A stretch of 64,000 bases of DNA from Acidobacteriota bacterium (GCA_027307335.1 DAHUXD010000023.1:62001-126000); one strand, 5' to 3'. Counted from the first letter of the stretch, positions 17,450-27,760 are shown. The notes: generated from the sequence alone by a model not told the origin. A program made the numbers and translations.

Positions 17450-19569
17450 GCCGTCACCCGCGTCAGCGCCTCGTACAGGTCGTTGACGCTCTGGTACCGC
17501 TCCTTCGGGTCCTTCTGCATGCACTTGAGGATGATCTGCGAGACCTTCGGGTCGATCTTCGGGTTCCGCGCCTGCGGCGACGGCGGATTCTCCTGGATGT
17601 GCTTGAGGACGACCGCGAGCGGCGTGTCGCCGTCGAACGGCAGCGTGCCGGTGAAGACCTCGTAGAGCACGACGCCCGTCGAGTAGATGTCCGACCGGAA
17701 GTCGAGCGCAATCCCGCGCGCCTGCTCCGGCGACATGTAGTCGGGCGTGCCGACGACCGTTCCCTCGGCCGTCATGCCGCGCTCCTCCTGGAGGCGGGCG
17801 ATGCCGAAGTCCATGATCTTCAGGCCGCCGGCGGCCTCGATGATGATGTTCTGCGGCTTGATGTCGCGGTGGATGACGCCGACCTCGTGGGCGGCGGCGA
17901 GACCCGCGCAGAGCTGCTTGGCGATGCGCAGCGCCACGGGGGTCGGCAGGATGTCGCTCGCCTCGATCAGCTGCTTGAGCGTCAGGCCGCGCACGAACTC
18001 CATCGAGAGATAGCGGAAGCCGCCCGACTCGCCGAGGTCGTGGGTCCGGAGAATGTTCGGGTGCGTGATCCGCCGAGCGAGCCGGATCTCCTGCTTGAAG
18101 CGATCGAGCAGGCCGGGGTCGGCCGAGAGGGCCTCGACGCGCAGGGTCTTGATCGCCACCGCGTCGTCGAGGTCGCGGTCGTGCGCGCGGTAGACGACGC
18201 CCATCCCGCCGCGGCCGAGCACGCCCTGGATGTCGTAGCGGCCCGCGAACACCTCGCCGACCCGCGGCTCGCCGCCGGCCGCCGCCGCCACGACGCCGGA
18301 CATCGCCACGGTCTGCTCGTCGCTGCCCATCTTCGCGTTGAGCGAGGCGACGTATTGCTCGAGCGCGGCCTTCTCCTTCAGCTCCTCGAGCATCGCGCGG
18401 AACGAGCGCGCGAGGATGCCGATCTCGTCCTTTGCGTCGAGCGGCAGCTCCGGCGTCTCGAGGTTCCCGACGCGGACCTGCTCGGTGGCCGCGACGAGGC
18501 GCTCGACCGGTCCGGTGATCCGCCGCGCGAGGAAGAACGACAGGACGAACGCGGCGACGAGCGCCACGAGGCCGACGAGCACCTGCGTGTTCTGGATCTG
18601 CCGGAACGCCGCGAGCTCCCGCTCGCGGCTCCGGAGCGCCACGGCGGCGCCGACGAGCTGGTCGGACGACGAGCGGATCGGGAGGAGATAGGCGAGGTAC
18701 GTCTCGCCGCCGACGTCGAGCGCGAGCGGGCCGATCGTCTTGCCCTCCCGCAGAACGGCCTGCACGAGGTCGTCGCGGCGTTCGATCGCCGACAGCGCGG
18801 CCGCGCCGAGCGGGCCCATCGTGGACGCCGCGAGGGCGGCCTTGGCCGGGGCGCCCGGCTTGCCCGCGTCCGCCAGGAACACGACCTGGGTGTTCAGGAG
18901 CTGCTCGAGGTTGCGCGCGACCTCGTCGTCGATCTGGAAGCCCGCCGCGATCGCGCCGACCAGGCGGGAGCCGCCCTCGAGCACCGGCGCCGCGACGACG
19001 TCGTACAGCTTGCCGCCCGAGAGCCATATGCCCTCCGTCGGCTCGCCCTGCAACGCGCCGGCGATCGTCGGCACGCCCGCGAGGTCGGCGGCGTAGGGGA
19101 GCGGCCGGTCGGTCCGCGCGAGCGCCTGACCCTTCGAGTCCGTCGCGATCAGGAAGTCCGCGCGCGCGCTCGACGCCTGCTCGCGCTTCAGAGTGTCGAA
19201 GACCGTCGCCGCGTCGGGCTTTCCGGTCTCGGGCACGAGCGTCGTCATCAGCGAGATCGTCCCGGCGCTGTTCACGACGACGGCGAGCGAGCGCTGGAGC
19301 TCGGCGTAGCGGTTCTGCTGGAACGACTCCCACGCGGGGCCGGACTTCTTGAGGTCCTCCGCGATCTTCGCGTCCGCGACGGCGCGCGAGCGAACGGCCG
19401 AGACCGCCACCGCGCCGCCCACGGCGATGAGGATCAGGAGCGCCGCCGTCGCGAAGATCTTGAGCGTCAGCGAGAAGCGGGGCGGATCGGGCGGAGGAAG
19501 CCGGAGCCCCTTGAGCACCGGCCCGCTCGCGGTCAGTCCGGCGGTCGACGGCGCCTCAGTAACGCTCAT
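17446..19569 (-). CDS. Transmembrane Ser/Thr protein kinase with CACHE-like sensor and HAMP
   Basis: A 707-residue receptor kinase. In order: a Pro-rich cytoplasmic start, a membrane helix at about 38-58, a periplasmic CACHE-like sensor at about 60-325, a second helix at about 327-348, HAMP at about 349-402, a short coil and a Hanks-type kinase domain from about 445. The kinase has the glycine loop GRGGMG, the ATP-binding Lys (about K474 in VAIKTL), the catalytic HRDIKPQN (Asp about 569) and DFG (about 587-589), so it looks active. A CACHE-HAMP input is more usual for histidine kinases or chemoreceptors. It overlaps both neighbours, so the three genes form one translational unit. Confidence 0.92.
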   Translation of the reverse strand: MSVTEAPSTAGLTASGPVLKGLRLPPPDPPRFSLTLKIFATAALLILIAVGGAVAVSAVRSRAVADAKIAEDLKKSGPAWESFQQNRYAELQRSLAVVVNSAGTISLMTTLVPETGKPDAATVFDTLKREQASSARADFLIATDSKGQALARTDRPLPYAADLAGVPTIAGALQGEPTEGIWLSGGKLYDVVAAPVLEGGSRLVGAIAAGFQIDDEVARNLEQLLNTQVVFLADAGKPGAPAKAALAASTMGPLGAAALSAIERRDDLVQAVLREGKTIGPLALDVGGETYLAYLLPIRSSSDQLVGAAVALRSRERELAAFRQIQNTQVLVGLVALVAAFVLSFFLARRITGPVERLVAATEQVRVGNLETPELPLDAKDEIGILARSFRAMLEELKEKAALEQYVASLNAKMGSDEQTVAMSGVVAAAAGGEPRVGEVFAGRYDIQGVLGRGGMGVVYRAHDRDLDDAVAIKTLRVEALSADPGLLDRFKQEIRLARRITHPNILRTHDLGESGGFRYLSMEFVRGLTLKQLIEASDILPTPVALRIAKQLCAGLAAAHEVGVIHRDIKPQNIIIEAAGGLKIMDFGIARLQEERGMTAEGTVVGTPDYMSPEQARGIALDFRSDIYSTGVVLYEVFTGTLPFDGDTPLAVVLKHIQENPPSPQARNPKIDPKVSQIILKCMQKDPKERYQSVNDLYEALTRVTA

Positions 19570-20227
19570 CGCTCGAGGCGCCGGCGTTCGGGGGGTAGTC
19601 CTTTCCGTACTTGTTCTTGTGGGGTTCCGGTTTGAATCCCGTCGCGTCGAGCCGGAGCTCGAGCGGCGCGTCGCCGGCGGCGCGCACGGTCACGGGCTGG
19701 GAGATCTGGCCCGCCTCCTCGTGCCACGCCTTGAGCACGTAGGACCCCGGGGGGATGCCCTCGAACCGGAAGGCGCCGGTCGGCCCCGTCAGGGCGACGT
19801 GGTCGGAGTCGACGACGACGATGAAGCCGACCATCTGAGGATGGATGTTGCAGTAGACGCGGACGATGCCCGCCTCCTCGAACTTCTTCGACTTCGAGGC
19901 GCCGCTGCGGTAGAGGCCGAGGTCGAAGCGGTTGCCGCCCGAAACGGAGAACACGTTGTGGTAGATCGGATCGTCGTTCGGAAACCCGACGGTCCCGTCC
20001 TTCTCGATCGCCACGACCTTCGGCTGGAACCGCTTCGACTCCTGCTTCATGTCCGCCTTCGCCGGTCCCGCGCCGGCGCGCGGCGCGCCCTCGAGCCAGA
20101 CGACCGCGTTGGAGGCGTCGGCGCGGGGCTTCCCGTCCTGGACGAGCGACACGGTGCCCGCGAGCACGGCACCCGCGAGCGGCGCGGTCACGGGGAGGGC
20201 GAGGACGGCGGCAGCGAGAAGGCGCAT
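19556..20227 (-). CDS. Exported cupredoxin-like protein with C-terminal carboxypeptidase-regulatory-like domain
   Basis: A 223-residue protein with a signal peptide (cleavage near LAGAV or VLAGT). A plastocyanin-like domain is visible with the type 1 copper ligands in order: His in DPIYHNVFS, Cys and His in VYCNIHPQ and Met in the adjacent QMVG. After about residue 150 a small beta-sandwich (GAFRFEGIPPGSYVLKAWHEE) matches carboxypeptidase-regulatory-like domains. It could carry electrons or sense copper in the periplasm. Its last 14 bases overlap the start of the kinase gene, making it the first gene of the operon. Confidence 0.82.
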   Translation of the reverse strand: MRLLAAAVLALPVTAPLAGAVLAGTVSLVQDGKPRADASNAVVWLEGAPRAGAGPAKADMKQESKRFQPKVVAIEKDGTVGFPNDDPIYHNVFSVSGGNRFDLGLYRSGASKSKKFEEAGIVRVYCNIHPQMVGFIVVVDSDHVALTGPTGAFRFEGIPPGSYVLKAWHEEAGQISQPVTVRAAGDAPLELRLDATGFKPEPHKNKYGKDYPPNAGASSDERY

Positions 20228-20328
20228 GGACTCGGAATCCTAGCAGCCCGCCTCGCGGGCTGACCGACATGAGAGGGATGTCGCGGTCGCGTCACCGTCC
20301 AGTATCATCGCGCCAACGCGGAGGAGCC

Positions 20329-20544
20329 ATGAGCGAGAAGCGGGTCGAGATCTTCGGAAAGGACACCTGACCCCACACGACCGCGGCCCGTGAGGACTAC
20401 GCGAAGCGCCAGTACTCGGTTCGATACCTCGACGTCAAACACGACAAGAAGGAGCTCGAACGGATGATCGAGCTCTCCGGCGGCCGCCAGGTGCCCGTCA
20501 TCCTCGAGAACGGGCGGGTCACCATCGGATTCGGGGGCACCTGA
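20329..20544 (+). CDS. Glutaredoxin-like selenoprotein with in-frame UGA (Sec14)
   Basis: The frame from ATG 20329 (Shine-Dalgarno GGAGGAG just upstream) reads through a TGA at 20368-20370 to a second TGA at 20542. If the first is selenocysteine the product has 71 residues: VEIFGKDT-U-PHT at the N-terminus, the cis-proline stretch QVPVILENG and the end IGFGGT. These are the thioredoxin-fold glutaredoxin landmarks, and U14 falls where the active-site Cys of CPxT/CPxC should be. It resembles the small 'Uxx-star' glutaredoxin-like (seleno)protein family. A hairpin suited to a bacterial SECIS element lies 12-33 bases after the UGA. It should be a thiol/selenol oxidoreductase in the cytoplasm. SelA/B/C/D would have to be encoded elsewhere. 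Confidence 0.85.
20382..20403 (+). promoter_or_regulatory. Candidate bacterial SECIS hairpin
   Basis: CGCG (20382-20385) pairs with CGCG (20400-20403). G20386 pairs with C20397, and CC (20388-20389) with GG (20394-20395), closing a GUGA loop at 20390-20393; there is one mismatch and a two-base bulge. The loop begins with G about 20 bases after the UGA, which agrees with the known bacterial SECIS rule (a small apical loop with an early G, about 16-37 bases downstream). The fold was made by eye. Confidence 0.65.
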
Positions 20545-20554
20545 GGAGTCTGAG

Positions 20555-20571
20555 GCGCCCCGTCGGGGCGC
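20555..20571. terminator. Hairpin after the selenoprotein gene, possible terminator
   Basis: GCGCCCC-GTC-GGGGCGC forms a perfect 7-bp stem ten bases after the stop. There is no clear T-tract; instead TATAAT at 20575-20580 follows and may be the -10 box of the OPT transporter gene. Confidence 0.45.
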
Positions 20572-20618
20572 ACATATAATCCCCCGGCCCAATAGCCTGA
20601 ATTTCGAGCGGAGGTCGC

Positions 20619-22628
20619 ATGGCGCATGAAGCCGCCTCGTCCGGGTCCGAGTTCCAGCCCTACGTTTCGCCCGGACGCGAGGACGTTCCCGAGTTCACGG
20701 CCAAGGCGATCCTCCTCGGCATCTTCTTCGGCGTCCTCTTCGGCGCCGCCACGGTCTACCTGGCGCTGCGCGCCGGCCTGACGGTCTCCGCGTCGGTGCC
20801 CATCGCGGTGCTCGCGATCGCGGTCTTCAAGAAGCTCGGCAAGTCCACCATCCTCGAAAACAACATGGTGCAGACGATCGGCTCCGCGGGCGAGTCGGTG
20901 GCGGCCGGCGTCGTGTTCACGATGCCGGCGCTGCTCTTCCTGACCGACGGCGCCAACTACTTCAAGTACGTGACGATCTTCGTGCTCTCGGCGGTCGGCG
21001 GCACGCTCGGCGTCCTGTTCATGATTCCGCTGCGGCGCGCGCTCATCGTCAAGGAGCACGGCAACCTCCGCTACCCGGAGGGCGTGGCCTGCGCCGACGT
21101 GCTCATCGCCGGCGAGAAGGGCGGCGACCTGGCGCGCATGGTGTTCAAGGGCGTCGGCGCCGCGATGCTCTACAAGTTCCTCTACGGCATCCTCGGGCTC
21201 TGGAACGAGACCGCGACCTGGTTCAAGACCGGCCGGGACGGCAAGATCCCGGACGCGACGCTGAACTGCGACGTCACGCCCGAGTACCTCGGGCTCGGCT
21301 ACATCATCGGGCCGCGCATCGCGGGCGAGCTCGCGTCGGGCGGCGTCCTTTCGTGGCTCGCGCTGATCCCGCTCATCTCGATCTTCGTCGCCGAGGGCCG
21401 CATCGTCCAGGACCTGAAGAACCTCGGGTTCACCGACGCGTGGATGGCGAGCCACTCGCACGCCGAGTGGATCTACCGCGCGTACGTGCGCTACATCGGC
21501 GCGGGCGCCGTGGCGTGCGCGGGCGTGATGACGCTGATCAAGACACTGCCGACGATCGTCTCCGCGTTCCGCGAGTCGGTGAAGTCATTCGGCAAGGGCG
21601 GCAAGGCGAACGAGGCGGTCCGCACGGAGCGGGACCTCGGCATGGGCCTCGTCGTCGTCGGCTCGGTCGTTCTGGCGCTCCTCATCACGGTGCTGCCGAA
21701 CTTCCCGCACGGGCCGTTCCCGGGCTCGCTGATGATGGGCCTGCTCGTCGTCGTGTTCGGCTTCTTCTTCGTGACGGTGTCGTCGCGCATCGTCGGCATC
21801 ATCGGCACGTCCTCGAACCCGATCTCGGGCATGACGATCGCGACGATCATGGCGACCTGCGTCGTCTTCGTCGCCCTCGGCCGCACCGGCGACGTCTACC
21901 AGTCGGTGGCGCTCTGCGTCGGCGCGATCGTCTGCGTCGCCGCCGCCAACGCCGGCGCGACGTCGCAGGACCTGAAGACGGGCTACCTCGTGGGCGCGAC
22001 GCCTCGCCGCCAGCAGATCGGCTTCATCATCGGGGTGCTGACGTCGACGCTCGTCATCGGCGGCACGCTCTTCCTCCTCGACAAGACGTACGCGATGGGC
22101 GAGGCGCACGGCATCGGCGGACCGAAGCTCGCCGCGCCGCAGGCGACGCTGATGGCGACGATCATCAAGGGACTGCTCGCGAACAACCTGCCGTGGGCGC
22201 CGGTGCTCGTCGGTGTCGCGATGGCGTTCATGGCGCAGATGGCCGGCGCGCACGCGCTCTCGTGGGCCGTCGGCGCGTACCTGCCGCTGTCGACCACGTT
22301 TCCGATCTGGATCGGCGGCATGATGAAAGCGCTCGCCGACAAGGTCACCCATCGGAAGGGCGAGGAGAGCGAGCTGTCGTCCGGAATGCTCTACTCGACG
22401 GGCCTCGTCGCGGGCGGTTCGCTCGGGGGCGTCCTCATTGCGCTCGTGGCGTTCATCGGCGACTCGGTGCTCCACATGGAGAATCCGACGCTGATCGAGC
22501 GGCTCGACCTCGGACAGAGGTTCTATCCGGACATCAAGAACGGGTTGGCCGGCAACGTGATCTGCGCGCTCGTGTTCGCGTTCCTGTGCTGGCTCCTGGT
22601 CGCGAACGCCCGGAAGAAGCTGGAATAG
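20619..22628 (+). CDS. OPT family oligopeptide/metal-chelate transporter
   Basis: A 669-residue inner-membrane protein with about 14-16 hydrophobic segments. It starts with the family's [18 protein letters not shown] segment and contains the conserved [18 protein letters not shown] motif and the RYPEGVACA motif, both typical of bacterial OPT proteins. The family imports small peptides, or iron chelates in the YSL branch, with protons. A good Shine-Dalgarno (GGAGGT) precedes the ATG. It appears monocistronic. Confidence 0.93.
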   Translation: MAHEAASSGSEFQPYVSPGREDVPEFTAKAILLGIFFGVLFGAATVYLALRAGLTVSASVPIAVLAIAVFKKLGKSTILENNMVQTIGSAGESVAAGVVFTMPALLFLTDGANYFKYVTIFVLSAVGGTLGVLFMIPLRRALIVKEHGNLRYPEGVACADVLIAGEKGGDLARMVFKGVGAAMLYKFLYGILGLWNETATWFKTGRDGKIPDATLNCDVTPEYLGLGYIIGPRIAGELASGGVLSWLALIPLISIFVAEGRIVQDLKNLGFTDAWMASHSHAEWIYRAYVRYIGAGAVACAGVMTLIKTLPTIVSAFRESVKSFGKGGKANEAVRTERDLGMGLVVVGSVVLALLITVLPNFPHGPFPGSLMMGLLVVVFGFFFVTVSSRIVGIIGTSSNPISGMTIATIMATCVVFVALGRTGDVYQSVALCVGAIVCVAAANAGATSQDLKTGYLVGATPRRQQIGFIIGVLTSTLVIGGTLFLLDKTYAMGEAHGIGGPKLAAPQATLMATIIKGLLANNLPWAPVLVGVAMAFMAQMAGAHALSWAVGAYLPLSTTFPIWIGGMMKALADKVTHRKGEESELSSGMLYSTGLVAGGSLGGVLIALVAFIGDSVLHMENPTLIERLDLGQRFYPDIKNGLAGNVICALVFAFLCWLLVANARKKLE

Positions 22629-22693
22629 GGGGCAGGTCTCCGAATGTGTGACTTTCGGTCCGAAGGTCACACAAAGAGAGACCTGACCTCGTC

Positions 22694-23872
<1,179 letters not shown>

Positions 23873-23889
23873 CGCGGTCTCCGGCGCGC

Positions 23890-24360
23890 TCAGCGCCCGT
23901 CCGACAGGATCCTGCCGGCGACGCGCTCGCCGGGAAACGCGGCGTGCAGCGCGGCCAGGGCCTTGTCGAATGCGTCGGTGCTCGAGGCCATGATCTCGGC
24001 GCATAGGGTCGGCGTGCGCACGAACTCCATCGTCCCGGTCGTGCCGCGCACGACGATCGAGTCGGCGGGCTGCTCGACGTAGAACAGGATGCCGTCCGCG
24101 TCCTCGAGCGCCGAGGCCGCCGCGTGGCGGGCCTTCTCGACCTCCTCGCGCTGCAGGCAGACGCCCGCGAGCCCGACGACCTTGTAGTGGTTGGGCTCGA
24201 ACTCGGTGCGGTCCCAGTTCTTCCAGACGCGGTCCCGCGGCACGAGCTGGAACCGGTAAGCGACGTTCGAGAGCCGCGATTCCTCGAGCGCGAACTCGGC
24301 GATGCGGCGCGGCGTCAGCTCCTGGGTCGGATCGGGTTTCGGCGGCTTGCTCGTGGGCAT
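23890..24360 (-). CDS. Conserved hypothetical protein
   Basis: A 156-residue soluble protein starting at ATG 24360. The middle has the segment NVAYRFQLVPRDRVWKNWDRTEFEPNHYKVVG in two parts, then a mixed alpha/beta region. No catalytic motif or membrane segment is visible and I do not recognise the family. It lies 17 bases upstream of kbl on the same strand, so the two are probably co-transcribed. Confidence 0.65.
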   Translation of the reverse strand: MPTSKPPKPDPTQELTPRRIAEFALEESRLSNVAYRFQLVPRDRVWKNWDRTEFEPNHYKVVGLAGVCLQREEVEKARHAAASALEDADGILFYVEQPADSIVVRGTTGTMEFVRTPTLCAEIMASSTDAFDKALAALHAAFPGERVAGRILSDGR

Positions 24361-24442
24361 GCGGTCTCCGGTTCGGACGTTTCCGATGGCCCGGGAATCT
24401 ATCGCAACTCGCCTCCCGCGCCGCCGTAGGCGAAAGGGCTTC

Positions 24443-25381
24443 CTAGGGACTCTGCGGCCGCTCGAGCGCCTTCCGGTCCCACATCCCGAGGTTCGCCGCC
24501 GCCTCGTAGGTGGATTGCAGGAAGGCGAGCAGCGTCTCGTCCGGCGAGCGCGACACGCGCACCGCGTCGTACGGGAGGAGGAACTCGCGCAGCGCGGGGC
24601 TGTAGAACGCGGCGCCCGGCTCGACGCGCGCCTTCGCGAAGCCGTCGGGCTCCGGGTACGCGTACGCATAGAACGCCGCGTGCCCGATCGCACCGCCGCC
24701 CGGCCACCAGCCGCAGCTGCTGACCTCGTGCGAGTACGCGTCGCGCGTGACCTCGTCGGGCAGGTTCGGGATCCCGCCGGGATGCTCGGGCGCGACGCGT
24801 CCGGAGAAGCGGGTGACGGCGAGATCCGGCGCGCCCCAGAAGTAGTGCACGGGGCTCGCCTTGCCGACGAAGCGCGCTCGGAAGACCTTGAAGACGCGAT
24901 CCGCCTGGACGAGCACGCGCCAGAACCGGTGCGCGTACTCGCGGTCGTAGGACGCGTGCCGCTCGTCCTCGTCGAACGGGACCGGCTCGGCGACCTCGTT
25001 CGGCTTCTTCACGATGCGGGCATCGATCCGCAGCCGGTCGAGCGCGGCGAAGACGAGCCGGTAGAACGCGGCGACGGACTGCGGCTGGAGCGCCACGCGC
25101 TCGACCGCTCCCTCCGCCGTCCGGACCTCGAGGGCGTGCTCGACGAAGTCGAAGTCGATCTCGAACACGCGCGTACCGAAGGGGATCGGCGAGGTCGTCA
25201 GCCCCCGGGCGGTCACGTACAGCGTGTCGCTCCAGCAGTGCGCGAGCTGCGGCGACAGCGTGTGCCGGATCTTGCCGACGATCTGGGTCCAGAGGTGGAG
25301 GGTCGCGTACGTGTCCGCCCAGGCCTCGAGGGGGAGGCTCGGCCACGTCTCGGAGGCCGTCGAGCGGCTCGGGGCGCTCAC
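24443..25381 (-). CDS. DUF5996 family protein
   Basis: A 312-residue soluble protein that matches what I know of DUF5996: WPSLPLEAWADTYATLHLWTQIVGKIR at the start (shown by its WADTYATLHLWTQIVGK core), later PVHYFWGAPDLAVTRFSGR, and an SSCGWWPGGG region followed by FYAYAYPEP. The family's function is not established. It is preceded by no obvious partner and is divergent from the small secreted protein gene at 25478. Confidence 0.82.
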   Translation of the reverse strand: MSAPSRSTASETWPSLPLEAWADTYATLHLWTQIVGKIRHTLSPQLAHCWSDTLYVTARGLTTSPIPFGTRVFEIDFDFVEHALEVRTAEGAVERVALQPQSVAAFYRLVFAALDRLRIDARIVKKPNEVAEPVPFDEDERHASYDREYAHRFWRVLVQADRVFKVFRARFVGKASPVHYFWGAPDLAVTRFSGRVAPEHPGGIPNLPDEVTRDAYSHEVSSCGWWPGGGAIGHAAFYAYAYPEPDGFAKARVEPGAAFYSPALREFLLPYDAVRVSRSPDETLLAFLQSTYEAAANLGMWDRKALERPQSP

Positions 25382-25477
25382 GCTCCAAGGCTATACCCCG
25401 CGGGGCGCGCGCGGGGTCGAGGGGAGTAGAATCCGCCCCAAGTTTCGTCCGGTTTTTGTTTCAAAAGGAGGAACGGA

Positions 25478-25942
25478 ATGAAGACGCGCTCGATCCTCGC
25501 GGTTCTCGTTTTTCTCTCCGGCGTCGGTCTCGCCCTCGCGGCGGACACCGACGTCACGATGCAGATGGGCACCTGGAAGCTCAACGACGGCAAGTCCAAG
25601 TTCTCTCCCGGGGCCGCCAAGAACACCACGGTCGTCTACGCCCCGGCCGGCGACATGATCAAGATCACGACGGACGGCGTCGACAAGGACGGCAAGCCCA
25701 CGCACTCCGAGTGGACCGGCAAGTTCGACGGCAAGGACTATCCGGTCACGGGGACGACGAGCCACGACTCGCGTTCCTACATGCCGGCCGGCAAGCACTC
25801 GCTGAGCTTCACGGTCAAGAAGGCCGGTAAGACGATTCAGACCGGCAAGGTCGCCGTCGCCGCGGACGGCAAGTCGCGGACCGTCACGACCACCGGCGAC
25901 GATCCCTCGATGAACAACACCTCGGTCTACGACAAGCAGTAG
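25478..25942 (+). CDS. Small secreted protein, lipocalin-like fold (paralogue of the gene at 31793)
   Basis: A 154-residue protein with a clear signal peptide (cleavage near LALAADT). The mature part starts with MGTWKLNDGKSKF, like the GxW entry of lipocalin-type barrels, and then has eight or so short beta-strands (EWTGKFDGKDYPVTG, SRSYMPAGKHSLSF). It ends with DPSMNNTSVYDKQ. A second copy lies 6 kb downstream with roughly two-thirds identity. Function unknown; perhaps ligand binding in the periplasm. Strong Shine-Dalgarno AGGAGG. It is followed 34 bases later by a secreted cupin, probably in one operon. Confidence 0.8.
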   Translation: MKTRSILAVLVFLSGVGLALAADTDVTMQMGTWKLNDGKSKFSPGAAKNTTVVYAPAGDMIKITTDGVDKDGKPTHSEWTGKFDGKDYPVTGTTSHDSRSYMPAGKHSLSFTVKKAGKTIQTGKVAVAADGKSRTVTTTGDDPSMNNTSVYDKQ

Positions 25943-25976
25943 GCCGTCGAATCCGAACGAAAGAAGGAGTGAATCG

Positions 25977-26447
25977 ATGAAGCCCGTCCGCCTCGCCGCC
26001 CTCGCGTTTCTGTCGGCCGGCGTCCTGCTCGCGCAGGCCGCTGCGCCGGCGCACAAGGACACGAACGCTCCCGTCTTCATGCCCGCCGCGGACCTGAAGT
26101 GGGTGGACCTCGATGCGAAGACCGCTCCGGGCGTCAAAATCGCCGACGTCTGGGGCGATCACACGAAGGGCGGCTACGGCGCCTTCATCAAGTTCCCGGC
26201 CGGCTTTTCCGTGCCCCTGCACTACCACACGCACGCGGCCAAGCTCGTGATCATCTCGGGCACGTTCGTCCAGGTGCCCGAAGGCAAGCCTGAGGTGCGG
26301 CTCGGTCCCGGGTCTTACCTGATGCAGCCCGGCAAGAGCTACAAACACACGACCGCGTGCGACAAGGCGTCGGACTGCCTCTTTTTCTCGGAGGGCACCG
26401 GCGCCTTCGACATCATCATGGCCAAGGCCCCGGCGGCGAAGAAGTAG
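25977..26447 (+). CDS. Secreted cupin-domain protein
   Basis: A 156-residue protein with a signal peptide (cleavage near LAQAAAP). It has a single cupin barrel with the metal-binding motif VPLHYHTHAAKLVIISG (three His, then E/G positions partly altered) and the second motif PGSYLMQPGKSYKHTT. It resembles the DUF4437/ChrR-like cupins. It may bind a metal and a small ligand in the periplasm; no reaction can be assigned. It ends before a strong hairpin terminator. Confidence 0.8.
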   Translation: MKPVRLAALAFLSAGVLLAQAAAPAHKDTNAPVFMPAADLKWVDLDAKTAPGVKIADVWGDHTKGGYGAFIKFPAGFSVPLHYHTHAAKLVIISGTFVQVPEGKPEVRLGPGSYLMQPGKSYKHTTACDKASDCLFFSEGTGAFDIIMAKAPAAKK

Positions 26448-26463
26448 CTCTCGAAGGGTGAGT

Positions 26464-26484
26464 GGGGGCGTCCGAGACGCCCCC
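26464..26484 (+). terminator. Rho-independent-like terminator hairpin
   Basis: GGGGGCGTC-CGA-GACGCCCCC forms a perfect 9-bp stem with a 3-base loop, 17 bases after the cupin stop and followed by GTTACAATTT. It separates the small secreted-protein operon from the phosphatase gene. Confidence 0.75.
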
Positions 26485-26502
26485 GTTACAATTTCTCCTC
26501 AC

Positions 26503-27741
26503 ATGATTTCGTCTCGCCGCGCGCGGTTCTTCTCGGGCGCCGTCCTCGTCGCGCTCGCGGCCGCCACGCGGGCCGCGGCCGCGCCGCGGATCGTCGCCAT
26601 CGCCGACGTGCACGGCGACCTGCCCGCGTTCAAGGCGATCCTCGCCCAGGCCGGTCTCGTCGACGAGTCGGGCGCCTGGACCGCGGGCGGCGATTCGATC
26701 CTGATCCAGGTCGGCGACCTGATCGACCGGGGCCCCGCGATGCGCGCGACGCTCGACTACGCGATGGCGCTCGAGAGGGACGCGGCGAGCCGGGGCGGCC
26801 GCGCGGTGTTCCTCCTCGGCAACCACGAGGTCATGAACATGACCGGCGACCTGCGCTACGTCGCGAAGGAGAACTGGGCCGAGTTCGCCGGCCCGGACTC
26901 CGAGAAGCGGCGCGAGGACGCCTGGAGCGCGGTCGCGGCGCTGCGCACGCGGCGCGCGAAGCAGCTCGGCAAGCCGGACCCCGCGGTCGGCCCCGAGGCG
27001 AAGCAGCAGTGGCTCGCCGCCCACCCGCCGGGCTTCGTGGAGCAGCGCGAGGCCTTCGGGCCGGACGGCATCTATGGCAAATGGCTCCGCGGTCACGCCG
27101 CGATCGTCCTCGAGCAGGGGAGCGTCTTCCTCCACGGCGGCATCGCCTCGCCCGAGCCCCTCGCCGACATCGAGCGAAAGATCCGCGACGAGCTCGCGAC
27201 GTACGACGAGGACAGACAGACCTTCGTCACCCAGGGCCTGATCCTGCCGTTCTTCGACCTGCAGGAGACCTTCGCGGCGCTGCACGAGGTGCTCGACGCG
27301 CTCGACGCGCGCGATGCATCCCGCGGCACGACGTCGCTGACGTCCGACGAGGGCGTCCGCCGCGCCCGCTACACGCGGTTCCTCGCGTGGGACGAGTGGG
27401 CGATGAACAGCCCCGACGGACCGCTCTGGTTCCGCGGCTACGCGAAGTGGTCCGACGCCGAGGGCCGGTTCCAGCTGCCCCGGATCCTCGAGGCGCTTCA
27501 CGCCGACCGCCTCGTCGTCGGCCACACCGTCCAGCAGAAGGGCGCGATTCAGGTACGCTTCGGCGGCACCGTGTACGAGATCGACACCGGCATGCTCGAC
27601 GGCGCGTTTTTCCCCGGCGGACGCGCGTCCGCCGTGACGCTCGAAGGCGGCACGGTCACGGCGCTCTATCCCGGCGAGCCGCCGCAGGTGATCTCGCCTC
27701 CTCCGGGAAAGAAGCCGGCGAAGGCCGCGGCGCTCCGGTGA
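26503..27741 (+). CDS. PPP-type metallophosphoesterase, exported (Shewanella-like phosphatase type)
   Basis: A 412-residue protein starting at ATG 26503, which gives a signal peptide (RRARFF, hydrophobic core, cleavage near AAAAPR). The calcineurin-like metal motifs follow in order: DVHGD (ADVHGDLPAF), GDLIDRGP, GNHEVMN and a late GHTVQQKG His. GDxxDRG plus GNHE is the PPP signature, and the exported form with this order resembles bacterial Shewanella-like phosphatases. The substrate, phosphoprotein or small phosphoester, is unknown; a Ser/Thr kinase is encoded 7 kb away. The stop is 19 bases before the next gene. Confidence 0.87.
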   Translation: MISSRRARFFSGAVLVALAAATRAAAAPRIVAIADVHGDLPAFKAILAQAGLVDESGAWTAGGDSILIQVGDLIDRGPAMRATLDYAMALERDAASRGGRAVFLLGNHEVMNMTGDLRYVAKENWAEFAGPDSEKRREDAWSAVAALRTRRAKQLGKPDPAVGPEAKQQWLAAHPPGFVEQREAFGPDGIYGKWLRGHAAIVLEQGSVFLHGGIASPEPLADIERKIRDELATYDEDRQTFVTQGLILPFFDLQETFAALHEVLDALDARDASRGTTSLTSDEGVRRARYTRFLAWDEWAMNSPDGPLWFRGYAKWSDAEGRFQLPRILEALHADRLVVGHTVQQKGAIQVRFGGTVYEIDTGMLDGAFFPGGRASAVTLEGGTVTALYPGEPPQVISPPPGKKPAKAAALR

Positions 27742-27760
27742 GGCCGGCGAGGCTTCCCCC

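Noticed and set aside
20368-20370. TGA as an ordinary stop or a disabling mutation in a glutaredoxin pseudogene
   Set aside because: It is the only lesion, it falls exactly on the active-site Cys position, and a SECIS-like hairpin follows. Pseudogene decay would be expected to leave further damage.
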